Origin: an uncultured Desulfovibrio sp.
GTDB lineage: Bacteria; Desulfobacterota; Desulfovibrionia; Desulfovibrionales; Desulfovibrionaceae
Length of the DNA: 12,476 nt
Direction: 5' to 3'
Assembly: GCA_900550745.1 (NCBI GenBank)
Contig: URTO01000018.1
Span: forward strand, 1 to 12,476
Both the position numbers and the translations under genes were made by a program. Shown here piece after piece: positions 1 to 6,584 of the stretch. Position 1 is the stretch's first letter. Each line of letters begins with the position of its first letter. Below the pieces are notes generated by a model. That model ran no database searches, had not been told where the DNA came from, and saw only the letters and a program-made list of their open reading frames with translations.

Positions 1-59
1 GTGCCATTCGTTGTACGGGGATACCCGAAATCATGGAAACAACATCGGCAATCTGATCC

Positions 60-1235
60 TTGTCGACTGTTTCGCGGGCTGTTCATGGCATATGGGAAGC
101 GGACGAGCTGTTTAAATGCCCGCTTGTCGGTATGGGGATCACGCTTGCCGAACAGAAGCATCTCTTGAAGAAAATGTCGCTTCCGGCGATCGAACTCACG
201 CCGTTTGAGATGCATGAGCTGTTCGTCAACGCCGCCGCCACGGAAAACCCTCTGTCCCGGAAGATGAGCCAGTTGCTCCGCCGGAAGTACGAACGCGAGG
301 CCGTCCCGCTGCGGCTTTTGAGTGAAGAGGACTTCCTCGCGCAGTGGAAGAAGGCATTCTCCATTGGTTCGTATGTGGGGTTTTTGTGGGCGGCGGCCAC
401 GCGCGAGCTTTCGGATGAAGCCCGCCGCACGGTCTATGGCGCGGTTCATATGGCCATGCACAGCGTCGCGGAGGAACAGACGCGCACCCGGCGTTTTATC
501 GCCGAACTGGAACGTAAGAACGAGCAGCAGGCCAACCGCATCCGGCTGTTGAAGGAACGCGAAGCGGTTTCGCGCAGCGGCATGGAACAGGCGGAAGAAG
601 GCAGGCGTGCGCTTGCGCAGGAAAATGCCGCGCTCCGGGATGAACGCAACCGCCTGAAAGCCGAACTGGACGCCATGTATGAGGCGTCCACGGCGTTGTG
701 GGAAATCAGGGGGCCGGAACTTGAAGCGGAAAACGAGAACCTCCGGGAGGCGCTCGCATCGCTGACGCAGCGTTTCGAGAGCCAGCGCGAACTGGTCAAT
801 TCGCTGCTCAAGCAGGGAAGGGCCCGTTTCGAGCAGGGGACCGGCGCGGCCGCTGATTCCTGTGGAACCTGTTGCGGCAGGGACTGCGACGAGAGCTGTC
901 CTTCTTTCGATCTGTGCAGCAAGCGGGTGCTCATCGTTGGCGGCGTCGAGCGTATGGAGTCGTTGTACCGCGAGTTTATCGAAGGGGGCGGCGGCGTCCT
1001 CGATTATCACAACGGTTCCTTGCAGGGCGGCACGCGCCAGCTTGAGCGGAGCCTCAGGCGTGCGGACATCATCCTCTGCCCTGTGAACTGCAACAGCCAC
1101 GGCGCCTGCATCAAAGTGAAGAATCTGGCGAAGAAGCACAACAAGACGTTTTATATGTTGCCGAACGGGAGCCTGAGCACCATTTCCCGCCTTTTGGGGA
1201 ACGAGGCCGCCCGGCAGGAAGGAGAACGTGCATGA
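60..1235 (+). CDS. DUF2325 coiled-coil protein with Cys cluster
   Basis: Function unknown. The C-terminal part (about residues 288-380) reads as a DUF2325 domain: it opens with a Rossmann-like strand ending VGG, then has a YHNG motif, a stretch NCNSHGACIKVK and a closing strand near LPNGS. Residues about 140-260 are rich in Glu, Arg, Leu and Gln with heptad character, so a long coiled coil is likely. Between them lie six cysteines (268, 271, 272, 276, 280, 286), which could bind a metal or form disulfides. The stop overlaps the next ATG by four bases, so the two genes are probably co-translated. The start is uncertain: an in-frame stop at 54-56 forces a start at TTG 60 or later, no good ribosome site precedes TTG 60, and the next in-frame ATG is at 132. 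The family assignment is firm; the role is not. Confidence 0.8.
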   Translation: MSTVSRAVHGIWEADELFKCPLVGMGITLAEQKHLLKKMSLPAIELTPFEMHELFVNAAATENPLSRKMSQLLRRKYEREAVPLRLLSEEDFLAQWKKAFSIGSYVGFLWAAATRELSDEARRTVYGAVHMAMHSVAEEQTRTRRFIAELERKNEQQANRIRLLKEREAVSRSGMEQAEEGRRALAQENAALRDERNRLKAELDAMYEASTALWEIRGPELEAENENLREALASLTQRFESQRELVNSLLKQGRARFEQGTGAAADSCGTCCGRDCDESCPSFDLCSKRVLIVGGVERMESLYREFIEGGGGVLDYHNGSLQGGTRQLERSLRRADIILCPVNCNSHGACIKVKNLAKKHNKTFYMLPNGSLSTISRLLGNEAARQEGERA

Positions 1236-1663
1236 GCACCGATTTTCAGATGAACTACCATCACAACAAGGACAACCTGCATGTGAAAGTGCAGGGTATT
1301 TTTGACGGCAACTCCGCCCATGAACTGCTGAACCTCTTTTTGAGGGAATACAGGTGCGGCGGCAGAGTGTTCGTCGATACGGCGGGGGTAAGCGAAGTGT
1401 TGCCGTTCGGCAGCAAGGTGCTGCAGGCGCGTTTGTGCCAGACGCCTGTTCCGGCGTCGCAGTTGTTCTTTAAGGGCGAAAACGGGTTCAGCATGGCGCC
1501 CTCCGGGAGCCGTGTGCTTATCGTGCCGCCCCGCAAGAAAAAAAGCGGATGCTGTGGGAAGTGTGCGCACTGCACATGCCACGGCGAACACGGGCACGGG
1601 CATGAGCATGGGCACGGGCACGGAGGGTGCGGGTGTCGCGGCGAACCCAATCACGAACATTAA
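1232..1663 (+). CDS. STAS-like small protein with Cys/His-rich tail
   Basis: Function unknown. Residues about 1-100 have the feel of a STAS or anti-sigma-antagonist-like fold: alternating strands, then a segment ending RVFVDTAGVSEVLPFGSKVL that resembles the conserved STAS core. No phosphorylatable serine can be assigned with confidence. The last 37 residues (107-143) carry seven Cys and ten His, with CCGKCAHCTC followed by repeated GHGH/EHGH and a GCGC motif, which looks like a soft-metal-binding tail (Zn, Ni, Cu or Fe). Its start overlaps the stop of the DUF2325 gene (ATGA) and the flavodoxin follows 24 bases on, so the three probably form one transcript. The coding call is secure; the STAS assignment is tentative. 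Confidence 0.75.
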   Translation: MSTDFQMNYHHNKDNLHVKVQGIFDGNSAHELLNLFLREYRCGGRVFVDTAGVSEVLPFGSKVLQARLCQTPVPASQLFFKGENGFSMAPSGSRVLIVPPRKKKSGCCGKCAHCTCHGEHGHGHEHGHGHGGCGCRGEPNHEH

Positions 1664-1687
1664 CTTTTTTCCAAGTGGAGCTTTTTC

Positions 1688-2134
1688 ATGAGCAATGTAC
1701 TTATCGTTTACGGGTCCACCACCGGCAACACGGCGGATATTGCCGAATACCTCGGCGGGCGCCTTCGGGCTGCGGGGCATGTCGTCGATGTCCGGGATGC
1801 CGCCGACGTTTCCCCGGACGGCCTGTGTGAAGGCCGGGATGTCGCGCTGTTCGGGTGCTCCGCGTGGGGGACTGATGAAGTCGAACTTCAGACGGATTTC
1901 GAGCCGCTGTTTGAAGCCTTTGATCGTATCGGCGTCAAGGGCGTCAAGACCGCGTGCTTTGCGAGCGGGGACAGCTCGTTTGAGCATTTTTGCGGGGCGG
2001 TGGACGTCATCGAGGCGCGTTTGAGCGAACTCGGCGGCATCCAGATTCAGGAAGGCCTGAAGCTCGACGGCAATCTCTCGTCGAACGAAAGTGATGTGGA
2101 AGATTGGGCCAACCGGCTGTTGGCGGCCCTGTAA
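1688..2134 (+). CDS. Flavodoxin, Desulfovibrio type
   Basis: Small FMN electron carrier of the cytoplasm. The 148 residues match the length and pattern of classical Desulfovibrio flavodoxin. The phosphate loop YGSTTGNT lies at 8-15. The 60s loop has the flavin-stacking Trp60 in SAWGTDEVELQ, and the 90s loop reads GDSSFEHFCGAVD. In the well-studied D. vulgaris protein, position 98 is a Tyr stacked on the flavin; here it is Phe98. A ribosome site (GTGGAG) lies 8 bases before the ATG. It sits 24 bases after the STAS-like gene with no terminator between, and upstream of fur. Flavodoxins commonly replace ferredoxin under iron limitation, which fits this neighbourhood. No Fur box is visible in front of this gene, so that link is inference. 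Confidence 0.95.
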   Translation: MSNVLIVYGSTTGNTADIAEYLGGRLRAAGHVVDVRDAADVSPDGLCEGRDVALFGCSAWGTDEVELQTDFEPLFEAFDRIGVKGVKTACFASGDSSFEHFCGAVDVIEARLSELGGIQIQEGLKLDGNLSSNESDVEDWANRLLAAL

Positions 2135-2156
2135 CCGCATTTTTTTATACAAATAT

Positions 2157-2175
2157 ATTGAAAATGAAATTCAAT
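2157..2175. promoter_or_regulatory. Probable Fur box in front of fur
   Basis: ATTGAA at 2157-2162 and TTCAAT at 2170-2175 form 6-bp inverted arms around a 7-base centre. The central TGAAAATGAAATTCA matches the 7-1-7 Fur-box layout with 5 of 7 symmetric pairs. It shares most of its bases with the perfect box at 6477-6491, and both sit at the same distance from a -10-like element. It could mediate autoregulation of fur or control a short RNA. Confidence 0.65.
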
Positions 2176-2181
2176 TATAAT
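2176..2181 (+). promoter_or_regulatory. -10 element TATAAT beside the Fur box
   Basis: A perfect TATAAT directly abuts the Fur box, so Fur binding would block polymerase. A start of transcription near 2188 is predicted. No strong -35 exists at 16-18 bases; TTGAAA at 2158-2163 could instead pair with TAGACT at 2181-2186 (spacer 17). Confidence 0.5.
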
Positions 2182-2222
2182 AGACTGTGGGCGAGTTAGG
2201 CACTCCGCAGCCGTTAAGCCTG

Positions 2223-2264
2223 AAGCGCGGGCCGGAGTGCAGGGCCCGCGCTTTAATCTTTTTT
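2223..2264 (+). terminator. Rho-independent terminator or attenuator before fur
   Basis: AAGCGCGGGCC (2223-2233) and GGCCCGCGCTT (2243-2253) form a perfect 11-bp GC-rich stem with a 9-base loop, followed by a T-rich tail with six T at 2259-2264. It lies between the predicted start near 2188 and the fur ATG at 2288. It may end the flavodoxin transcript, attenuate fur, or end a short RNA of about 75 bases. GCACTCCG at 2200-2207 is the exact complement of 2233-2240, which covers most of the loop, so an alternative or pseudoknotted fold is possible. Confidence 0.65.
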
Positions 2265-2287
2265 GAACCGTTATGTAAGGGTGGGGT

Positions 2288-2749
2288 ATGTCAGGCGGAC
2301 AAGTCCATGTTGATCCTGAGACGATGTTTACGCGCTTCCTGCGCGGAAAAGGTTGTCACAACACGCAGCAGCGGCGGGCCATCGTTTCCGTGTTTTTTCA
2401 GGAGGAGGGGCATCTGACCATTGACGATCTGTACGGCCGGGTTCAGCGGCATGATCCGACGGTGGGGCAGTCCACGGTGTACCGCACGATGAAGCTGTTG
2501 TGTGAGGCCGGGCTTGCCAAGGAAGTCTCTTTCGGCGGGGGCGTCGTCCGGTATGAGCAGGCCAGCGACTGGCATCATGATCACCTCATCTGCGAGCGCT
2601 GCGGCAAGAGCATCGAGGTTGTCGATCCCAAGATCGAAGCCTTGCAGGAGCGCCTTGTCCGCCAGTACGGATTTACGCCCACGCAGCACAGGCTGTACCT
2701 GTACGGCATTTGCCCGGAATGCCTCGCCGGGCAATCTTCTTCAAAATAG
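2288..2749 (+). CDS. fur: Fur-family metalloregulator
   Basis: Metal-responsive DNA-binding repressor of the Fur family. The 153 residues show the winged-helix region (about 42-76, with the recognition-helix type motif STVYRTMKLL), then the metal-binding and dimer domain with HHDHLIC at 96-102, CERC at 102-105, His134 in QHRLYLYGIC, and a second CPEC pair at 142-145 for a structural zinc site. The start at ATG 2288 is set by a purine-rich ribosome site (AAGGGTGGGG) ending one base upstream. A Fur-box-like promoter and terminator-like hairpin precede it, suggesting autoregulation. The haem-uptake genes that follow, with a matching Fur box at 6477, make iron-sensing Fur the best call; Zur or PerR cannot be excluded from sequence alone. 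Confidence 0.88.
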   Translation: MSGGQVHVDPETMFTRFLRGKGCHNTQQRRAIVSVFFQEEGHLTIDDLYGRVQRHDPTVGQSTVYRTMKLLCEAGLAKEVSFGGGVVRYEQASDWHHDHLICERCGKSIEVVDPKIEALQERLVRQYGFTPTQHRLYLYGICPECLAGQSSSK

Positions 2750-2787
2750 GTTGTAATAAAAAGCATTCCATTTTTCGGTAAAAACGG

Positions 2788-2817
2788 TTGACAGGCCGGG
2801 GGTGGAGTGTGTACATC
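2788..2817 (+). promoter_or_regulatory. Probable promoter of hutW and the receptor gene
   Basis: A perfect -35 box TTGACA at 2788-2793 is followed after 18 bases by TACATC at 2812-2817, a mediocre -10 box. Transcription would start near 2824, leaving a leader of about 65 bases before hutW. No Fur box of the kind seen at 2157 and 6477 overlaps it; a different palindrome lies at 2828-2847. Confidence 0.5.
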
Positions 2818-2827
2818 TGCGGCCGGA

Positions 2828-2847
2828 AAGTTCGACTAGTAAAACTT
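2828..2847. promoter_or_regulatory. Imperfect 20-bp palindrome in hutW leader
   Basis: AAGTT (2828-2832) and AACTT (2843-2847) flank the self-complementary ACTAGT (2835-2840), so 16 of 20 positions are symmetric. It lies just downstream of the predicted transcription start, a usual place for a repressor operator. It does not resemble the two Fur boxes in this window. The binding protein, if any, is unknown. Confidence 0.35.
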
Positions 2848-2888
2848 AATATTGTTCAATGTACTTTTGATGAGAACCCGGAGGGGTC

Positions 2889-4283
2889 ATGACTGAAATC
2901 CGATTGGAAAAAAGCCTTCCGTCCGAGCAGGAGCGGGTAGGGCAGCCGGGCGTTCCGGTTGAAGGGATCGAGCGCTACTTCGCCAAGGAAGGGGTTGATC
3001 CGCTGCCGTATGCGTTTGAAGGCAAGATCGCCGTCCATCCCGGCCTCGGCGGTGCGCGCGTGGAGAAGCAGGACTTTGAGGCGACGCTGGAACCTCTGCT
3101 GGCGCAACCGAGGAAGGGAAAGACCGTAGCCTACATCCATGTGCCGTTTTGCGAGACGCACTGCCTGTACTGCGGCTTCTACAACAAGGCCTACCGCAAA
3201 GACGAAAGCCGGATCTACGCCGACGCGCTCATTCAGGAGCTGCGCCTGTGGCGGGGGCGCCCCGGACAGGATGCCGGGCCGGTACACGCCGTCTATATGG
3301 GCGGGGGCACGCCCACGGCACTCCAGGCGGACGATCTCCGGCGCATTTTGAAGGAAGTCCGCGCCGTGCTGCCGCTCGCCAACGACTGCGAGATCACGGT
3401 GGAAGGGCGGCTGTCGAATTTCGGCCCTGACAAGATGGAAGCCTGCTTTGATGGCGGTGCGAACCGTTTTTCGCTTGGGGTGCAGAGCTTTGACACGGAG
3501 ATCCGGCAGGCGATGGGCCGTGTGTCCGATCGCGATACGCTGATCCGGCAGCTTGAGCTGTTGCAGAGCTATGATCAGGCCGCCGTCATCGTGGATCTCA
3601 TCTACGGCTTCCCCATGCAGACGATGGATCGCTGGCTGGCGGACATCGCCACGGCCCAGTCGCTCAAGCTCGACGGCGCGGACTGTTACCAGCTCAACGT
3701 GTACCGGAACACCCCGCTTGCCAAGGCCATTGAGAGCGGCCGGCTTCCCGCCGGGGCCGACATCCCCATGCAGTCGGCCATGTTCGCCGCAGGGGTAAAG
3801 GCCATGCAGAAGGGGTTCTTCCGCCGCCTTTCAATCAGCCACTGGGCCCGGACGTCACGGGAACGCAACCTGTACAACCTGTACGTCAAAGGCCGTGCCC
3901 ACTGTCTGGCGTTCGGCCCCGGCGCGGGCGGCAATCTGGACGGGTTCTTCTACCTGAACCAGTCGGACTACCGCGCGTGGCAGGAAGAAGTCCGGGCCGG
4001 ACGCAAGCCCATCGCCATGCTGTTCCGCCCGTTCCCGCAGGGCAAGCTGTTCAAGGCCATCGCCGAGGGGATGGAGCAGGGCTGGCTGGACATGCCGGGG
4101 CTGGAAGCGGCTTATGGTATCCCGGTGGGCGAAATATGGAAACCCGTGCTTGAGCAATGGGAGCGGGCGGGTCTTGTCGAACGGGACGGGGCCTTTGTCG
4201 TGCTCACGCTCGCCGGGCAGTTCTGGCAGGTGAACCTTTCACAACTGTTGCTTGATTATCTCAAGCGTTCTTTGGAGGACTGA
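2889..4283 (+). CDS. hutW: Anaerobic haem-degrading radical SAM methyltransferase
   Basis: Member of the HutW/ChuW/HmuW family, relatives of coproporphyrinogen oxidase HemN. Characterised members (E. coli O157:H7 ChuW) use a [4Fe-4S] cluster and S-adenosylmethionine to methylate and open the haem ring without oxygen, releasing iron and a linear tetrapyrrole (anaerobilin). The radical SAM motif is C88-ETH-C92-LY-C95 followed by GFYN, with the SAM-contacting GGGTPT at 138-143, and a C-terminal HemN-like region up to 464 residues, close to the usual length. A strong ribosome site GGAGGGG lies just before the ATG. Its stop overlaps the receptor ATG by one base (TGATG), so import and breakdown are translationally linked. 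Likely electron donor: the flavodoxin at 9963. HemN itself is less likely because HutX and a TonB system are encoded nearby. Confidence 0.9.
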   Translation: MTEIRLEKSLPSEQERVGQPGVPVEGIERYFAKEGVDPLPYAFEGKIAVHPGLGGARVEKQDFEATLEPLLAQPRKGKTVAYIHVPFCETHCLYCGFYNKAYRKDESRIYADALIQELRLWRGRPGQDAGPVHAVYMGGGTPTALQADDLRRILKEVRAVLPLANDCEITVEGRLSNFGPDKMEACFDGGANRFSLGVQSFDTEIRQAMGRVSDRDTLIRQLELLQSYDQAAVIVDLIYGFPMQTMDRWLADIATAQSLKLDGADCYQLNVYRNTPLAKAIESGRLPAGADIPMQSAMFAAGVKAMQKGFFRRLSISHWARTSRERNLYNLYVKGRAHCLAFGPGAGGNLDGFFYLNQSDYRAWQEEVRAGRKPIAMLFRPFPQGKLFKAIAEGMEQGWLDMPGLEAAYGIPVGEIWKPVLEQWERAGLVERDGAFVVLTLAGQFWQVNLSQLLLDYLKRSLED

Positions 4284-6448
4284 TGTTTGTAAGGAAGATG
4301 CTGGCCCGCGCTTTGCCGTTGACGGCGCTGGGCTTGGCGGCGTGGTGCCCCGCGTATGCCGTGGAGGAGCCGATCAAAGCGGACGACGTGTACGTGACGG
4401 CCACGAGGGTGGAAAAGGAATTGCAGGACGTTCCCATGAGCGTTTCCGTCATGACGAGCGAGGACATCAAGCGTTCCCCAGCCCGGACCATCGGCGAGCT
4501 TTTGCAGGACATTCCGGGTGTAGAAATCAACAACTCCGGCGGGCAGGGCTTTAAGCGCATATCGATCCGCGGCGAAAGCCCCAACCGGGTGCTGATCCTC
4601 ATCGACGGGCAGAAGCTCGTGGAAAACAAGTCGATGGACGGCACGCCCCTGTTGATCGATCCGTCCAATGTGGAGCGCGTGGAAGTCATCAAGGGCCCCG
4701 CGTCCGTGCTCTATGGCTCGGAAGCCATCGGCGGCGTGGTCAACATCATCACCAAAAAGGGCGGTGATAAGCCGATTCAGGGTGAGGCGTCCGTGGCCTA
4801 CAACGGCGCATCCAACGGTTTTGCCGAATCCCTGTCGGCTTTCGGCGGCATGAACGGATTCAAATACCGCGTGTCCGGCTCATACAGCGATCAGGGGAAC
4901 CTGCGCACCCCTGACGGCGAAGCGCCGAATACCTCCTTCCGCCAGAAGGAAGGCAGCGCGTTCCTGAGTTATGACTTTTCCGACAAGTTCACGGTCGGCG
5001 GCGGGCTGGACAGCTTCAAAGGTTCCATCCATGCCGGAAGCATGGAGCCCGGCTATGAAAATTTCGCCGTGAACGTTCCCAAGTGGCAGCGCGATAAGGT
5101 CTATGCCTTTGCCGAAGCCAAAAACGTGACGCCGTGGCTTCCCCGTGTGCGCTTCGATGCGTTCTGGCAGAAGAACGAAAAGGACATGCATAACCATGTG
5201 GAAGTAGATGGTATGCCTATGATCCTCGATAACTACGCGGACAATAAGAACGGGCAGATCGGTGCATCAATTCAGGCGGACTGGCAGATCGGTGCGAACC
5301 ACTATCTGATCACTGGCTACGATATCAACCGCGATACGTTAAAGGCGACGACACGGGCCACAGCCAACTCCGAGATGATGTCCGGTACGTTGGCGACAAT
5401 GAAGGGGGTGTACGACAGGCTGGCACTTATTAATCCCGCTTCTGCCGCGAGCATTAAGGCTGCCATCGAGGAGATTGACGATACATTCAACTATAACTCT
5501 GTAGCCAACCATAAGGGCGACATGCTGACCAACGCCCTGTATGCGCAGATGGAATCGATGCTGCCCTACGACTTCACATTGAGTTATGGAGTCCGTTATA
5601 CATGGGTGCAGTCCAGCATGAACCGCGCCGACGGCATAAAGACCCTCGGTACTTTCGGCACGGTAAACGGCATGGATGTGGGGATGGAAGGTTCCTCGGA
5701 CAATTCCCGGCCTGTCTTCAACGTGGGCCTCACGTGGTCGGGCATCCCGGATCTGACGCTGCGGGCCACCTTTGCGCAGGGCTTCCGCGCTCCTTCGCTG
5801 CAGGAAAAATACATAGTGTCCTCGATGGGCGGCGGGACGATCCTGCCGAACCCCGGCCTCAAGCCGGAAACCTCGAACAGCTATGAAATCGGGGCGCGGT
5901 ATGTCCACGAGGGCCTGTCGGTAGACGTCGCGGCCTTCTATTCCGATGCGGACGACTATATTTACAACTCCACCATCAATGCGGCGGAGAAACTCTCGCA
6001 CTATGTCAACGTCTCGTCGGCAAAGACCCACGGGGTGGAACTGGCGGCGAGCTATGACTTTGAAAACGGCCTCACGCCGTATGTTTCCGCGACATGGATG
6101 CGGCGCAAGTTCGACTACGGCACGCTGACCACATGGAAAACCGGCGTACCCGAATGGTCGGGCAGGGCTGGTGTGCGCTTCAAGCACGCCCTGAGCGAAA
6201 ACGTGGACTTCAACGCCGACGTGTACGGGCGGTTCTCCTCGAATTCCATCGAGGAAAACGAAGAAGAGACGTTCCATTACAACAACTGGCAGACGGCGAA
6301 CGTGGCTTTTGGCTTCGACTTTGGCGACGAGAAGCAATATTCTGTCACCGCCGAAGTCCTGAACCTCTTCGACAAGCGGTATCGTCAGGACGACAGCATT
6401 TTGGAACCCGGCCTGCACGCCAACATCAAGGTTGGGATGAAGTTCTGA
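4283..6448 (+). CDS. TonB-dependent outer-membrane receptor, probably haem
   Basis: Outer-membrane gated channel driven by TonB. A signal peptide ends near AYA-VE (residues 26/27), the TonB box is around DDVYVTATR (34-42), and the plug domain carries RISIRG, LILIDGQ and VERVEVIKGPASVLYGSEA. The barrel ends in the expected aromatic residue (VGMKF). A FRAP motif (501-504) and an NPGL motif (523-526) match the boxes of haem receptors such as HemR and HutA, though these are also found in other receptors, and the His expected between them in HemR is absent. The GGAGG ribosome site at 4274-4278 and the one-base overlap with hutW couple the genes. Residues about 350-420 hold an Ala/Met-rich insertion that may be a long loop. 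Haem is inferred from context; another tetrapyrrole or a siderophore is possible. Confidence 0.88.
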   Translation: MFVRKMLARALPLTALGLAAWCPAYAVEEPIKADDVYVTATRVEKELQDVPMSVSVMTSEDIKRSPARTIGELLQDIPGVEINNSGGQGFKRISIRGESPNRVLILIDGQKLVENKSMDGTPLLIDPSNVERVEVIKGPASVLYGSEAIGGVVNIITKKGGDKPIQGEASVAYNGASNGFAESLSAFGGMNGFKYRVSGSYSDQGNLRTPDGEAPNTSFRQKEGSAFLSYDFSDKFTVGGGLDSFKGSIHAGSMEPGYENFAVNVPKWQRDKVYAFAEAKNVTPWLPRVRFDAFWQKNEKDMHNHVEVDGMPMILDNYADNKNGQIGASIQADWQIGANHYLITGYDINRDTLKATTRATANSEMMSGTLATMKGVYDRLALINPASAASIKAAIEEIDDTFNYNSVANHKGDMLTNALYAQMESMLPYDFTLSYGVRYTWVQSSMNRADGIKTLGTFGTVNGMDVGMEGSSDNSRPVFNVGLTWSGIPDLTLRATFAQGFRAPSLQEKYIVSSMGGGTILPNPGLKPETSNSYEIGARYVHEGLSVDVAAFYSDADDYIYNSTINAAEKLSHYVNVSSAKTHGVELAASYDFENGLTPYVSATWMRRKFDYGTLTTWKTGVPEWSGRAGVRFKHALSENVDFNADVYGRFSSNSIEENEEETFHYNNWQTANVAFGFDFGDEKQYSVTAEVLNLFDKRYRQDDSILEPGLHANIKVGMKF

Positions 6449-6476
6449 TTTCGTGAGAAAGTTTGTGCTTCTATAT

Positions 6477-6491
6477 TGAAATTGAATTTCA
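6477..6491. promoter_or_regulatory. Perfect 7-1-7 Fur box ahead of the ECF operon
   Basis: TGAAATT-G-AATTTCA is a perfect inverted repeat with a single central base, the classic 7-1-7 Fur-box layout. Its surroundings, from TATATTGAA on the left to the -10 region on the right, closely match the site at 2154-2181. It implies iron-dependent repression of the ECF-hutX-exb-tonB genes. Confidence 0.75.
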
Positions 6492-6493
6492 TT

Positions 6494-6499
6494 TAGATT
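6494..6499 (+). promoter_or_regulatory. -10 element TAGATT beside the Fur box
   Basis: It lies at exactly the same offset from the Fur-box centre as TATAAT at 2176-2181. Transcription would then begin near 6506, right at the 5' arm of the leader structure. TTGAAA at 6476-6481 with TATCAA at 6499-6504 (spacer 17) is an alternative pair, but its start near 6511 would cut into that arm. Confidence 0.45.
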
Positions 6500-6507
6500 A
6501 TCAAAAG

Positions 6508-6570
6508 CTCCTCCCGCGCTGCACGGCAGCGGACGCCCACGGCATGGCCGTGCGGCGTCAGGCGGAGGAG
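6508..6570 (+). promoter_or_regulatory. Structured leader (three-way junction) of ECF operon
   Basis: The RNA can form an outer stem CTCCTCC (6508-6514) with GGAGGAG (6564-6570). Inside it lie a small hairpin GCTGC/GCAGC (6518-6522 with 6526-6530, loop ACG) and a long hairpin, 6532-6543 with 6547-6559 (12 pairs, one bulged C, loop ATG). Almost every base is paired. The outer stem holds the purine-rich GGAGGAG next to the likely ribosome site AGGAAGG (6571-6577), so folding could limit translation of the S component. No known riboswitch class was recognised. Confidence 0.5.
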
Positions 6571-6584
6571 AGGAAGGAAAACGG

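Noticed and set aside
1..59. Possible upstream start for the DUF2325 protein at ATG 33
   Set aside because: In-frame stop TGA at 54-56 closes it after seven codons. No other feature can be supported in these 59 bases.
1590..1621. Short tandem GGGCAC-like repeat as a mobile or CRISPR-type repeat
   Set aside because: It is simply the coding sequence for the Gly-His tail, in frame, with no spacers.
1151..2152. Long minus-strand open frame of 333 codons opposite the flavodoxin region
   Set aside because: It lies antisense to three well-supported genes and its protein shows no recognisable domain. Long antisense frames are expected opposite GC-rich genes.
2768..2787. Weak hairpin after fur (CC-A-TTTTT / AAAAA-C-GG) as a terminator
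   Set aside because: The stem is mostly A-T with a mismatch and no T-tail follows. It lies directly upstream of the -35 box.
2848..2870. Possible Fur box around ATTGTTCAAT in the hutW leader
   Set aside because: Only four-base arms, and it aligns poorly with the two clear Fur boxes.
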